DNA of 64,000 nucleotides, taken from the NCBI GenBank assembly GCA_036583965.1, contig JAZBQD010000015.1:82285309-82349308 (forward strand), written 5' to 3'. Below, piece by piece: positions 54,661 through 64,000 of the stretch. Made by a program: the position numbers and the translations under genes. Positions within the stretch are counted from its first letter, which is position 1. Every line of letters begins with the position of its first letter. The notes under the pieces were generated by a model, which worked only from the letters and a program-made list of their open reading frames with translations, had not been told where the DNA came from and did no database searches. Source of the DNA: Prunella strophiata. Lineage: Eukaryota > Chordata > Aves > Passeriformes > Prunellidae.

Positions 54661-54909
54661 CTATGGGTTTTCAGTGACACTGAAAAAGTTTTGATCATGC
54701 AGCATAATAGTAGAAAAATTAACAGTACGACGGTCATCTGCATACGCAGAGGACCCCATCATCCAAGCATGCATTGAGGGAACAGACGTGAAATCCTTCA
54801 TGGAATAACAGCAAATCAGCGGGCAGGCACCTTCTTCCTTGTACAAACAGCGACCTGCTGCCTGAATAAAAGCCGTGCTGGTGCAGTGCCTCATCAGAAG
54901 AAGAAACAT
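54661..54909 (-). other. Divergent open frame upstream of the GMDS CpG island (82 codons from ATG)
   Basis: On the minus strand an open frame runs from the CpG island edge to a stop at 54661. The first ATG is at 54909 (82 codons), with open sequence reaching into the island as far as 55041, where the codon is GTG. The product has no signal peptide or domain that I recognise and six cysteines. Position and polarity suit a divergent transcript from a bidirectional CpG promoter. I do not claim a protein; a non-coding divergent RNA or chance is at least as likely. Confidence 0.15.
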
Positions 54910-55125
54910 TGCTGTAAATCCCTTTTTCCAGAAGCCTTTGGTCCGTTTATAACCAAGCGTCTCCGGAGTGGGAACCGGAGCCGCGGTGACTCCTCCGGGC
55001 CGCGGGGGGCGCTGTGGCCGGCGCGCCCTCCGGCGCGACACGCGCCCAGGAAGCCGGGCAGCCCCGCTCCCGCTCCTCTTCCTCCTCCTCCTCCTCCGGC
55101 CACGCCCCTCCCCTGCCGCTCTCAG

Positions 55126-55130
55126 CCAAT
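55126..55130 (+). promoter_or_regulatory. CCAAT box, forward
   Basis: The sequence AGCCAATCA fits the NF-Y core well. It lies about 345 bases upstream of the GMDS ATG inside the CpG island. A second CCAAT box in the opposite orientation lies 68 bases downstream. Confidence 0.6.
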
Positions 55131-55193
55131 CACCGCGCCAGCTTTCGGCCCCGGCGCATCTCCCGCCCCTTCAGGGCAGCGCCGCGGCTCCTG

Positions 55194-55198
55194 ATTGG
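55194..55198 (-). promoter_or_regulatory. CCAAT box, reverse (ATTGG)
   Basis: CTGATTGGCTG is an inverted CCAAT box with good NF-Y flanks (CAGCCAATCAG on the minus strand). NF-Y binding at such sites is well established for TATA-less promoters; use here is inferred. Confidence 0.65.
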
Positions 55199-55293
55199 CT
55201 GCGGGGCCGGGCCGCGCGGCGGGAGCGGTGCCGAGCGCGGGGCGCGCTCCCGGGCTGCGCGGCGGGCGCGCGCCTGCGGGGGGCTGCACCTGC

Positions 55294-55306
55294 GGGGCGG
55301 GGCGGG
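55294..55306 (+). promoter_or_regulatory. Overlapping GC boxes (Sp1/KLF-type)
   Basis: GGGGCGGGGCGGG carries two overlapping GGGCGG cores, just upstream of the leader uORF. Further GC-box-like cores on the opposite strand lie near 55102-55113 (CGCCCCTCCCC) and 55162-55170. Confidence 0.55.
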
Positions 55307-55315
55307 AGCGCGGAA

Positions 55316-55351
55316 ATGCGGCGGCGGCGGCGGCCGGGGCAGCGCAGGTAA
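55316..55351 (+). CDS. Short upstream ORF in the GMDS leader (11 codons)
   Basis: ATG at 55316 opens an 11-codon frame reading MRRRRRPGQRR, stop TAA at 55349-55351, ending 121 bases before the GMDS start codon. It consists largely of a CGG repeat. It matters only if transcription starts upstream of 55316, in which case it could reduce initiation at the main ATG. It is listed as a leader element, not a protein gene; a functional peptide is not implied. Confidence 0.35.
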   Translation: MRRRRRPGQRR

Positions 55352-55353
55352 CC
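55345..55353 (+). promoter_or_regulatory. Donor-like splice site in the GMDS leader
   Basis: CAG|GTAACC, with the GT at 55348-55349, resembles a consensus 5' splice site and overlaps the stop of the short uORF. If used, splicing from here to a downstream exon would skip the normal GMDS start codon. No evidence of use is visible. Confidence 0.25.
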
Positions 55354-55472
55354 CCGGCTGCCCGCAGGCATCCTCCCCTCCGTGCCCGCCCCCAGCGCCG
55401 GGAGCCTCGCCCCGGCGGCCGCGCCTCCGCTCCGGGATAGCTCCGCACCTGGGACGCGCCCGCGCCGGGAGG

Positions 55473-55592
55473 ATGGCACAGCCCGCGGCAGAGGAGGCGT
55501 GTGGCTGCGCCGCCGCCGCCGCCGCTCCGGGAGACGACGGCGAGGAGATGAACGGCAGGAAGGTGGCTCTGATCACGGGCATCACCGGGCAG
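55473..55592 (+). CDS. GMDS: GMDS first coding exon (GDP-mannose 4,6-dehydratase), partial gene
   Basis: GMDS is the cytosolic NADP-dependent enzyme that converts GDP-D-mannose to GDP-4-keto-6-deoxy-D-mannose, the committed step of de novo GDP-L-fucose synthesis; it is an extended short-chain dehydrogenase. The exon encodes 40 residues. Residues 31-40 read VALITGITGQ, the first beta strand and the start of the glycine-rich GxxGxxG loop, and match the end of exon 1 in human GMDS, where the next exon begins DGSYL. The exon ends CAG|GTAGCG in phase 0, as expected. The ATG has a strong Kozak context (A at -3, G at +4) and is the first ATG in its frame; the frame is open for several hundred GC-rich bases upstream, but only a GTG lies there. 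Residues 1-30 diverge from human and include six alanines from a GCC repeat (55509-55526). Met26 (55548) is a possible internal start near the conserved core. Catalytic residues lie in exons outside the window. Confidence 0.95.
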
Positions 55593-55644
55593 GTAGCGGC
55601 GGGGGCTCCCCTCGTTCACGTGCTCTCCCGGCGGCGGAGGGAGC

Positions 55645-55684
55645 GGGGATGGGATGGGATGGGGTGGGGTGGGATGGGATGGGA
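55645..55684 (+). repeat. GGGAT/GGGGT minisatellite in intron 1
   Basis: Eight consecutive G-runs of three to four, separated by single AT or T spacers, start 52 bases after the exon 1 donor. Spacing fits a stable intramolecular G-quadruplex on the non-template (RNA-like) strand. The repeat unit is five bases and clean apart from GGGAT/GGGGT alternation. Confidence 0.85.
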
Positions 55685-58600
55685 GAGACCCGCCCCGAGG
55701 CTGCCCGCGGGCAGCCGTGGCTGGGGCCGGGCGTGGGAGAGGGGCGGTGTGGGCTCGGCGTGGGTCTGCCCGGCGCCTTCGCTCCTGGACCCCGGCACAC
55801 ATCTCCCCGGGTGCGTTCCCAGCCCGGTGCCCGCTGCTCTTCCCCGCTGGTGCCGCCGGTTCCTTGCCGGGCTGGAGCTCCCTCTGTCAGCCCCCGGCTG
55901 GGTCAGCGGCGGACAGAGCGCCTCGTGGGTAGGGCTCGTCTGCCCCGGGGTCTGTAGTGCTCTTCAGCTGGTGTGAACGGGATGGGGTGCAATGCTTTTT
56001 TTGTCTCGTGTCTGGACTGTCTTATAGTAGCCTGTACCAGGAATTCCTGAGAAATCAGCTAAACGTGTGCAGGGATGAGGTGTGAAGTGAGCGTCGCTGA
56101 GAAAGGAGCAGCACCTAGCAAAGACAGTACAAGGAGCCAGTGTTGGGACTCTTCATCCTGACGGTCTGCAGTGGGGAAGGTACCAGGGCAGGTGTGAGGC
56201 AGACCAGCGCTGGCTGTGACCTGAGCAGGCTTGTCACTCAGAAGGGGTGCTTGTCACTGTCACACACTGGGCAGCCATGCATTTACAGTCAGTACCTGCT
56301 TTATGCTGAAACCTGAATGGATGACAAAAGCGTTTCCCCAGGCCACCTGTTTTGTATTCGTGTGCGTTCATTGCAGTCTCCAATTTTTTTGGCTGTATTA
56401 CTCATAGGGATAATGATGCTCTCAGAGTCCTGGTGCTTTGAGCAGAAGGTGCAGGAGAAAGATGGCATGGAAAGAGAAAGAAATCACAGTTTCCCTTGGA
56501 GCAACTTCTGCATGATGACAAAAGATGTGATGGTGGTGAGTTTTAACCTGGTGAGGTGTGCAGGAGGGTTGATATGTGCAGTCTGTGGCTTGTGCTGCTA
56601 CACTTCCAGTAGGCAGCAGGGATAGTTGGTTGGACTGTTTGTGCACACAGAGATCTGCATTGCTCTGTCTTTGCTGGCAAGTGGGTGCTAAATGAAAAGT
56701 TGTCCTGGACATGCTTACTCATATTTGAGGAACATCTTTTTTGCAATGTAGATACCTCCCACTACCTGGAAAAATTTAATCTCCTTGTACATTGCTTATC
56801 TCCAGGAAGATGCTGGTACTGAATGACTTCTGCTTGGAGGGTGTATCTCCTGTGACTTGGTATAACTTGTTAAGTATGTAATGTATAGTAGCCATTAAGG
56901 CTCATTTTAGAATCCCAGTGAAGCAGCATTTTTTCTTTATGGTTTGCATTTAGTCAGTGACAGCTTCATACATGGAAGAGCTTCTTCCCTTTCAACTGTG
57001 ACTTGTCCTGGTATGTTTGCAGATCCACTGTGAGGTGCTGGTGTGGGTTGTTGAGAAGTCCATGAACACTGTGAAAAAGTACCTGTCAAAACAAACAGTG
57101 TTGCTCTTTTACTCTGAGACAGTCAATGCTGTCTGTCTTTATAGTGGAAGAACCAGTGGGTTCTTTGTGAGGCAGTAAATCCAGAGATGAGCTTTTCATC
57201 TGGTATCTGAGAGAGCCTGCACTGTGCTTTGAACATTCACCTGCTGCTTGTGTTTCACCTCATTGTGCCTGGTCTCGTGTGTTCTTGCCACACTTTTTGG
57301 TCCATGCTCTTCTCATGGGTTAGCAGCTGTCTGCCAGTAGCAGGCTGGGGAGAGCCCTCCAAGGGGCTGTCTGACTTACAGAGATGTAACTGTGTCTGAG
57401 AAGAGGAAAAACTAGTGATCTCTGTGTACTAACACTTTTGCTTGATGTTTATTTCTAGCAAGAGCACAGTCAGAGCTTTCCCAAGGATTCCTTTGGTGCT
57501 GTGCTGGAAAAGTCTTCCATGTTGTTGGCAGAAGTGCGTTTCTCTTCATCAAAGATAGTAAGTTAGAGGCCTGTAGCTACAGCACCATGATTCTTTCAGT
57601 ACTGTGTTCTCTATATTAGTTTGTCTGTTTTAAAGCAGCTCTTCCTTCTTAGCTTAACTTTTGACAGGCATATTATTTATCCTTGGAACACGTGGAGAAC
57701 CAGAGCTAGGAAAGGCCTTTGTCGGCGTCCTGTAGTTCTCCATAATTTTGAGATCTGCTGCCAGGATTCCTGGTCCATCTATTTTCTTAGATGAATTTTA
57801 AAGGAAGTCATGTACTACTTGTTCCTTACCCCTCTTTGAAGAGGCTCACCCAGAAATAGGAGACTTGGATTTTGTTTCCTGTGTGAGAAAGGGAGACTTG
57901 CATCTCCCTGTCCCTGAAGAAACAGTGCAACGTGTTTTTAGACTTAAGTTACCATATGTAAAATGTACGGATATGCTGAAGTGGAAGCTAGAGCTCAGGC
58001 TTCATCTCTCCCAGGCAATTATTTTAAAATTTTAACTGTGTTAAAGAGTATTGGCCTGCTTCAAATTCTTTCTTTAACTGGTTCTCTTTAAAGGTGGGAG
58101 ATGAAGTTTGGATCTCTTCAGACTGAAGGTGGTATAGAACAGAATTGGATGGTAAACTCCCCTTATTTAAACTGTGCCCTTTCTGCTGCAGCAAAAAGTG
58201 AGCTGGCACAGTTGTATTGTATAAGGAACCTGCTTTTGTTTGTGTGTGGCCGGTGTACTCTGAGAGTGTTTGCTGAAGTAATGCTCTGTAGGGCCTGGCA
58301 CATAAGGATAGGTGAAAGATAAGTATTGAGCTGAATGTGGACCATGACAGTTTTGGGCAATTGTGGAGTAGAGCTTTTGTTGTTAGAGTACTCTTGGGCC
58401 AAGTGAGGTGCTACTTTGAACTGTAACAGCCCTTCCTGAGTTGAGATGATGCCACAGCAAGTATGCTTAATCATAGTGCTGGAATCAGACAACTCATTAT
58501 TTTCAGAACTTCTGTGTAACCATGAGCATGTGGATTGTTCACCTTTTTCACTGACAAAAGTTGGGGGTTCCTTTCAAGGATGGAGAAAGAGTTGAGCTCA

Positions 58601-60839
58601 GATAGTTATGCTTTGATAATGGAGCAATTGACTGATGATACAGCTTTTAACTGAAACATAACATAGAGATATGGCACAACTGAAACTTCTGATTAAGGGA
58701 CTTTTAGTGGGGTTCATGAGACTTTACAGCATGCCGGAGAAGGGTGGGATAGTCTGCACAAGTTCCTCTGTTCAGTGAGGGACTGGAGGCACATGCCATT
58801 TGCCAGCTTAACTTCACCAGTTAATGAAATCAGTTCTGGTGACTTGCTTTTCTTCTAGATAGAAGACATTTAGAGGACAGGTATCTGCAAGGGTGGATGT
58901 GTTACTGATAAGAAGGTGAGTTTGACCTCTGGCCAGATAACAGGAGGAGTTTGCTGCATGCATGGTGAAGCCACAAAGGAGAGCAGATTTCGTAACTCTG
59001 TGATCAGGACTTAAATGGCATTCTGGCTCCAAGGGCTGAACCTTAGTTTCTATGAAATCAAAGCACATGTATCGACCTCTACAAATTCTGCATTTGCCCT
59101 TGGAGTTATGGTGAAACCAGTATCATTCTAGCACTTGCATTGCTGATAAGAGACTCTAAGCATGTAGGCAGTGGTGTTATATACTCCTTTTGCAGTATTG
59201 AGATTTCTCTTATCTTTCTCACACCACAGCAGTGCGATGAACCACATTTCACTGTTTTGCCAAATTGACTTCCAGAGTGAGGGAGTTGGTGTGGTTAGAT
59301 GGATGAAACATTTCTGAAGTGTCATGTAGATATTGGTGTGCTGGTAGACTACTTGTGAGTAATGCATAGCACTTTTTTCTTCATTTAAAGAGAAGTATTT
59401 TAAATTAAACAGGCCTTTTGTATGTGTTTAAGTGAAAAAACTTTAAAAAAAAAATCTCCAACAGCTTGAATATCACTAAGAGTGTTTTCACAATGCAAAA
59501 TAGACATGATGGACTTTTCAAACCTTGGTAACTTGAAGAGTTACTCTGTAGAAATGGGAGTTTTGAATCAAATACTAGTATTATTAACAAAGTAATTCTA
59601 GTTATGCAAACATGGCTTGTTGCTTACACCAGGAAGCTACTAAAGTAGTACACCTTTAAAGCATTGTTTTCTAGACCTTGTGACTAAATATCTGTTAAAA
59701 TTGCACTTAAATATCTATTCAGAAAGACTGACTGCAGTGCAATCAGACAGATTATCTTTCTTATACTGATACTTGTAGAAGTATTTAGATATTTGACTTC
59801 TTGGAAAAGTACCAAGAAATAATCTGTCTGAGCCTAACTGTGAGGTTATATGTTGATGTTTCTACTTTTCCCACTTGGCCCCTGGATTATGAGCAGTAAA
59901 TAATACCTATCTGCATCTGTTGCTTTTCTAGGAGAGACAGTAAGTTAGACCACGGTAGTTCAGCAGGCACTTCAAAGCTCAGTTTTGTATGAAGCAATGC
60001 ACTAGAGCTCAGTATCAGTATATGTCCTGAGGCTATTCCAAACGGTATTTGAAGGGAGCAGTTGTGTCTCTGCCTTGTGAGAGTTCTTACAGCAGCAATA
60101 CTAGCCCCAGCCTCTGCTCCTTTGCCTGCAGTTCTGTCAAATACAGCTTCCATTTGGCAAAACTTAAGGCAGCAACCTCAGAACTTTCAACCAGTCCTGA
60201 AAAGAGCTTAAAGCATTGGGTCCGCCTCTGTCTTTTGTATCGAAAGTTCAGTGGCTTAGAGCTTTGCTGTTCCTCTAACACACCTATACATGTGTTCTGC
60301 AAGTTGCATGCCACAGTTACAGTTCACAGCTGGAGAATGGTTAACTGTATCAAGAGGGGAAAATAAAGATACTGAGAAAGCAAGATTTGCTGTTGTAAAT
60401 TGAGGTCAAGTTGTTTGGTTTTTTAAAAATGTGGCTGTTGAGATGAAACTGAGCAAGACAGACTCAGTGGGGCAAAGTACAGTAATAACAGAACATGAGT
60501 CATTGCTTAGTATTAAAGAAAAACCCCTGAAATGAATAGGTGGTATGGAGTCATATACTGTAAAGCTCTTTGATACTCTGTGGCTAAAATAAAATAAATG
60601 TTACTTGGAGAAGAGTTGCATAGAAAACAGTTAAACAGTATTTATGAAAGCTTCTTTCAGTGTTGTGATCAAATGGTTAGGTGGAAATCTGTGTCACTGG
60701 AGAACCTGAAAAACACAGGTAGAGAAACATTATAGCCTGTTGTACCAGAGACAGGATGTTGGTTTGCCAGGAGAAGGATAAAATCAGAGGGATTGGTTTT
60801 TCACATTGAAATAGGAGGATAATCTTTGCTGAAACTGGC

Positions 60840-60955
60840 TAAAGGTAAATATTAGCATTGCTGCCTTTTCATTAAAACAAATAGTCTTGGTTTCTGAGTA
60901 AAGCTAAATATTAGTATTGCTGCCTGTTCATTTAAACAAATATTGTCTTGTTTGA
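60840..60955 (+). repeat. Imperfect ~60-bp tandem duplication in GMDS intron 1
   Basis: Two consecutive segments share the core GTAAATATTAGCATTGCTGC / CTAAATATTAGTATTGCTGC, then TTTTCATTAAAACAAATAG / TGTTCATTTAAACAAATATTG and TCTTGGTTT / TCTTGTTT. Several mismatches and small gaps show it is older than the 32.4-kb duplication. Confidence 0.85.
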
Positions 60956-61204
60956 AGCCAAGTACTCTATTTCAGTTTCTGTCTCTAAGTAGACAAGAGT
61001 TGTCTTGAGTGAAGATTTCACGTGCATTGAACATCCTTATCATAGTTTGAGGATGCAGAGATGTAGGAACACTGAATTTAGCCGCAAAATTAAATGCAAG
61101 AAACTTCTTTTAAACTTGGGAGGGTATGTGTTGTTTTGGGGTGGTTTTTATTGGATTGGTTTGTTTTAAATGATGAGGGTGTCAAGCACAGAAGAAACTG
61201 ACTA

Positions 61205-61340
61205 TAGAAGTTGAGTGTCTATCCCTGGAGGTACCCAAACCAAATTGGACATGTTGCACTTGTTGACCCTGTCTTCAGCAGGGATCTTGAACTGCACAGA
61301 AGTCTCTTTCAATGTAAGGTTGGATGATATTATGACCACT
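61205..61340 (+). mobile_element. Degraded CR1 3' end in GMDS intron 1
   Basis: TATCCCTGGAGGTACCCAAA, then TTGGACATGTTGCACTTGTT and GACCCTGTCTTCAGCAGGGA, then GGTTGGATGAT reproduce the order of the CR1 3' end ('ccctggaggtatccaaa ... gaccctgctttgagcagg ... ggttggactagatgat'). The terminal octamer repeat is lost or degraded. Confidence 0.6.
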
Positions 61341-63186
61341 CCACAGGATTGGAAATGGAACACCTGCAGTTTGGGACAAGATGGCATAAGGGACTTGTTG
61401 AAAATAATTTGCAGCAAATGAATAGTGGCTGTGGCATGAAACTAAGCTTTCATAAAATGTAATTCCAGGTATTTTCCTTTTACAGGATATAAATGAGAAG
61501 TGCTACTATTGATTGTCACCCAGAACTCTTGAGAAAGAGATATTTTACTCAGTACAAAAGTAGTATAACAAATACTGAAATGGTAGACTAGAATATTTTC
61601 TGAAAACAGAGACCCTATTTATACGAAGATGCCCGACTTTTAATTGCCTTGAGTCCCTTTTGGAAAGAGGAGGGGCTACTACATAGACTAATTCAACTTC
61701 TGCATTAATAGCCATCTATAAATACATGGTTCCATGCTTTACACTTTCATATGGTTTATACTCTACACCAGTATGTGCAGATTGGCAGGGATTTTGTCTT
61801 CTTCTAGGACTGGGAGTCCAGGACTTAGGTTACTCTCTGTGCCTGCCTGGGGTAGCCCTATCTGTATTCCATTGCCTTTCAGAATAATGCAGTTAGTGAT
61901 GGCATTTGAACATAAGTTACCTAGAAGGTATTCACAATAAAAAGTGTTACTGATACAGGATTAGTTCATGTGTGCCTTGATGTATTAACTTCCTTTTTTT
62001 CTTTCCACCTTTGCACAGCTTTGCTCAGTGTTTGTGACTGCCAGTGAAGGCTGTTCTTTAGTTGTATACTGGCAGAGGGAAGTTCTGGTAGCCTGGCTCA
62101 GCTAGCAGGCTTTCAATTCGAGGACCAGTGCAGTCAGTCTGATTCCTTGTGTTTGAACATGATGTATGCAGGATGTGGATCGAAAACATTGAGAACAGCA
62201 AGTGAATCATAAGGTACTGTATGCTGTGATGTGTGCTTGATAAAATACTGAAAGTGTTCCAGGAAAAAGAAAATGCTCAAGTTCATGTTAATGGTGCTGA
62301 GATATGAAACAGATCTACACATGGTGACCAAATAGGGTTTGGGAAGATGACTTCCTCCAGACAACATTTCTCATGACATCTGACACTGTCGTTAGGGGGC
62401 TATTTGACACTACTGCCTGGACTGACAGTCCAGGACAACAGAATACACCATTGCCAGAAGCATGCAGCTTGTTTAATCTTTAATTGTTTTGGGATTTTTA
62501 AATTTAGTTAAGACTGGTGACTGCTGGCATAGACAGAACCTATAGTTCTTTATTTCCTAAAGTTTTAAAGAGCTAAAGCCTCCTCTTCTCCATGTACCTA
62601 CAGCCAATCCAATCTGAATAGAGAACTCTTGTAAAAATCTTTTCCATGTGACTTGATCTTCTACCACTAAATTTTGGTCTTTTTTTTTCCCCTCTGATTA
62701 TCTCTTTCAGATCCTTTTGTCTGTTGAGCTTTCTGCACGAGGGAGTCGGTTTCTTAGAAAATAGATAGCTATGCAGAAGGGCAAGGAAAAACGGAGTACT
62801 TGAACCTGCTGATGGCCTATGTGAGAAACACATCAAAAGCCACCACTGTGATCCCTATAAATAATAAATAAAAGGTTGAATAAAAGGCTTTTCAGTGCAG
62901 TTGTGATACTGGTGTTCGTCCTAGTGGTGCTTCCTGTTGCTCAAGACAAGACACCTTGTCTTTGAGGAGTACCACATCTGGGTTTCTTTGCACTTGCCTA
63001 TGCTTTCATTCAGTCTGGGAGGCAGGAAGTACTTTCTTTCTCTTGGCAATTCTTAGCAACCTTATCCCAACTTCTTCAGACTTCTGGGTCTGGACTAGAG
63101 TCCTGATTAAGTGACTGTTCTTACAAGCTTGTCAGCTCAGTTTCTCCTGCACTGTCACAGCAGAACTCAGGCTTATTTTGGAAAGC

Positions 63187-63291
63187 ATGGCTTCCTTGAA
63201 GCGCTGGTTGGATGACGGCACAAGAGCAAGGCGGCAGCGTGGTCGATGTCCAGCTTCCTCTTCCACAGGTGTATGTTCTCTCTTGCTCTAA
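63187..63291 (+). other. CpG-dense short ORF / exon-like segment in GMDS intron 1
   Basis: ATG at 63187 with good Kozak context (A at -3, G at +4) opens 34 codons, stop TAA at 63289-63291. Within it CAG|GTGTAT (GT at 63269-63270) resembles a donor, and a pyrimidine-rich stretch ending in CAG lies just upstream (about 63140-63164). Five CpGs fall within about 45 bases, unlike the CpG-poor intron around it. The peptide is not the expected GMDS exon 2 and matches nothing I know. Confidence 0.12.
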
Positions 63292-64000
63292 ATCTCTTCT
63301 TGCTACTTTGGTTGCTTTTTAGCCAAGTGAGCAAAATAAAAAGATTTTCTTCCTCTTTAATATTTTTGTCACCTCATGCCTCTTTCATATGAGTCCACTG
63401 ATTGTTTTTTCAGAACCTCAGCTAAGGAATTCCTTTGGGTCGTATGTATGTGATCTGGAGGATGCAGTTATGTCCAAATCTTTCAGTTAAGCAAAACCAT
63501 AGAAGGTGAGGTGAAAGAGTGAATTCTCTCCAGTTTCCTGTTCCTATTACTGGAAGCCCTTATGGCTTGTTCCTTTTGAGGGTGTTCACAGGCTTTACAA
63601 CCTAAATCCACAATGAAGCTTTTGTAATGCCTGCCAAACAAATTGATCTGAACTGGCTTATCTTTTGTCACCTGTGCTTTTCACATGTGTTAAGCAACTG
63701 AACTTCCTCATATGCAACTTGAATGTTGTAACAATTTTAATTTAGTCACAAATACGTGCAAATCAGTATACCCAAGGCAGGCTTCCTTCTTCAGGAGTAT
63801 TTCTTGGTAAAGTCTCATTATTTTTTTTTTTTTTAATGGGAAATATTAATTTCTCCTTGTAACTCAGTGTCTTTTGACAGTAAGCAAAGTAAGTGTAAAA
63901 GCAGATCCATTGACTTTGATATGGTTGCAGTTAGTTCAGTGATAAGTGCCATTGGAGGGCATTAGATACTGTGTACCCTGAGACAACTCCACTTTGATGA

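Larger units (their letters stand above)
54955..55960 (+). promoter_or_regulatory. GMDS: CpG-island promoter of GMDS
   Basis: The composition changes abruptly near 54955 from AT-rich flank to dense CpG sequence, and fades again near 55960. The island spans the upstream region, the leader, coding exon 1 and the start of intron 1. I see no convincing TATA box; CCAAT and GC boxes are present, as in housekeeping promoters with dispersed start sites. Boundaries were judged by eye and the transcription start cannot be placed from sequence alone, though it most likely lies between about 55200 and 55460. Confidence 0.88.
55593..64000 (+). other. GMDS: GMDS intron 1 (5' part, continues past the window)
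   Basis: The intron begins GTAGCG directly after the ...ITGQ codons. No second GMDS exon (expected to start DGSYLAEF) is seen before 64000, so the first intron exceeds 8.4 kb, in keeping with the very large introns of this gene in other vertebrates. The first 370 bases are still CpG-rich and contain a GGGAT/GGGGT minisatellite. The remainder is ordinary AT-rich intron with a degraded CR1 3' end (about 61205-61340), an imperfect tandem duplication (about 60840-60955) and a T14 run (63821-63834). A short CpG-dense, exon-like segment lies at 63187-63268. Open frames here are short and unconvincing. Confidence 0.9.

Noticed and set aside
55122..55802. 226-codon minus-strand frame (and several others) across the CpG island
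   Set aside because: Proline-, arginine- and alanine-rich translations typical of GC-rich DNA, antisense to the GMDS exon; no domain seen.
55014..55976. 320-codon open frame that includes the GMDS exon
   Set aside because: It starts at a GTG, is open only because the sequence is GC-rich, and runs through the exon 1 splice donor. Only 55473-55592 is supported as coding.
56317..56625. 102-codon frame in GMDS intron 1
   Set aside because: No recognisable domain, no splice context, and composition like the surrounding intron.
1..64000. CRISPR arrays, bacterial operons, rRNA or tRNA genes, or complete retroviruses
   Set aside because: Nothing of the kind is visible; the window has vertebrate repeat content and a spliced vertebrate gene.

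Overview
The window reads as nuclear DNA from a bird, most likely a passerine. Recognisable interspersed repeats are almost all CR1 LINEs, including two copies that keep the avian-type CR1 3' terminal repeat, plus one solo retroviral LTR of a kind I associate with songbirds. I see no L1, Alu or B1-type repeats. The sequence is mostly AT-rich and non-coding, with one sharp CpG island. 'Passerine' is an inference from repeat character; 'bird' is better supported.

Only one protein-coding gene can be supported: the 5' end of GMDS (GDP-mannose 4,6-dehydratase, first step of de novo GDP-L-fucose synthesis) on the + strand. Its first coding exon is 55473-55592 and encodes 40 residues ending ...VALITGITGQ. 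The exon stops inside the Rossmann-fold nucleotide-binding motif, so the rest of the enzyme lies beyond the window. The CpG-island promoter (about 54955-55960) has no obvious TATA box, and has two CCAAT boxes in opposite orientation, GC boxes, a short uORF with an overlapping donor-like site, and a G-run minisatellite just inside intron 1. From 55593 to the window end is intron 1.

Bases 1 to about 54,950 are an upstream gene desert. It holds CR1 remnants (about 12.2, 13.3-13.6, 21.0-22.6, 27.9-28.1, 39.5-40.2 and 47.0-48.1 kb), a 493-bp solo LTR with matching inverted ends (40600-41092), a perfect 60-bp tandem duplication (32447-32566), a 17-copy CCAAA array (45862-45946), a polypurine tract (about 35646-35820) and several homopolymer or dinucleotide tracts. 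The many open frames of 60-190 codons show no family resemblance I recognise and are best explained as chance, repeat translation or GC/CT-rich composition.

I found no RNA gene, CRISPR array, operon or evident new biological system. The most useful second-look items are the GMDS promoter and leader architecture, a divergent open frame next to it, two exon-like segments, and the duplications and G-rich arrays.
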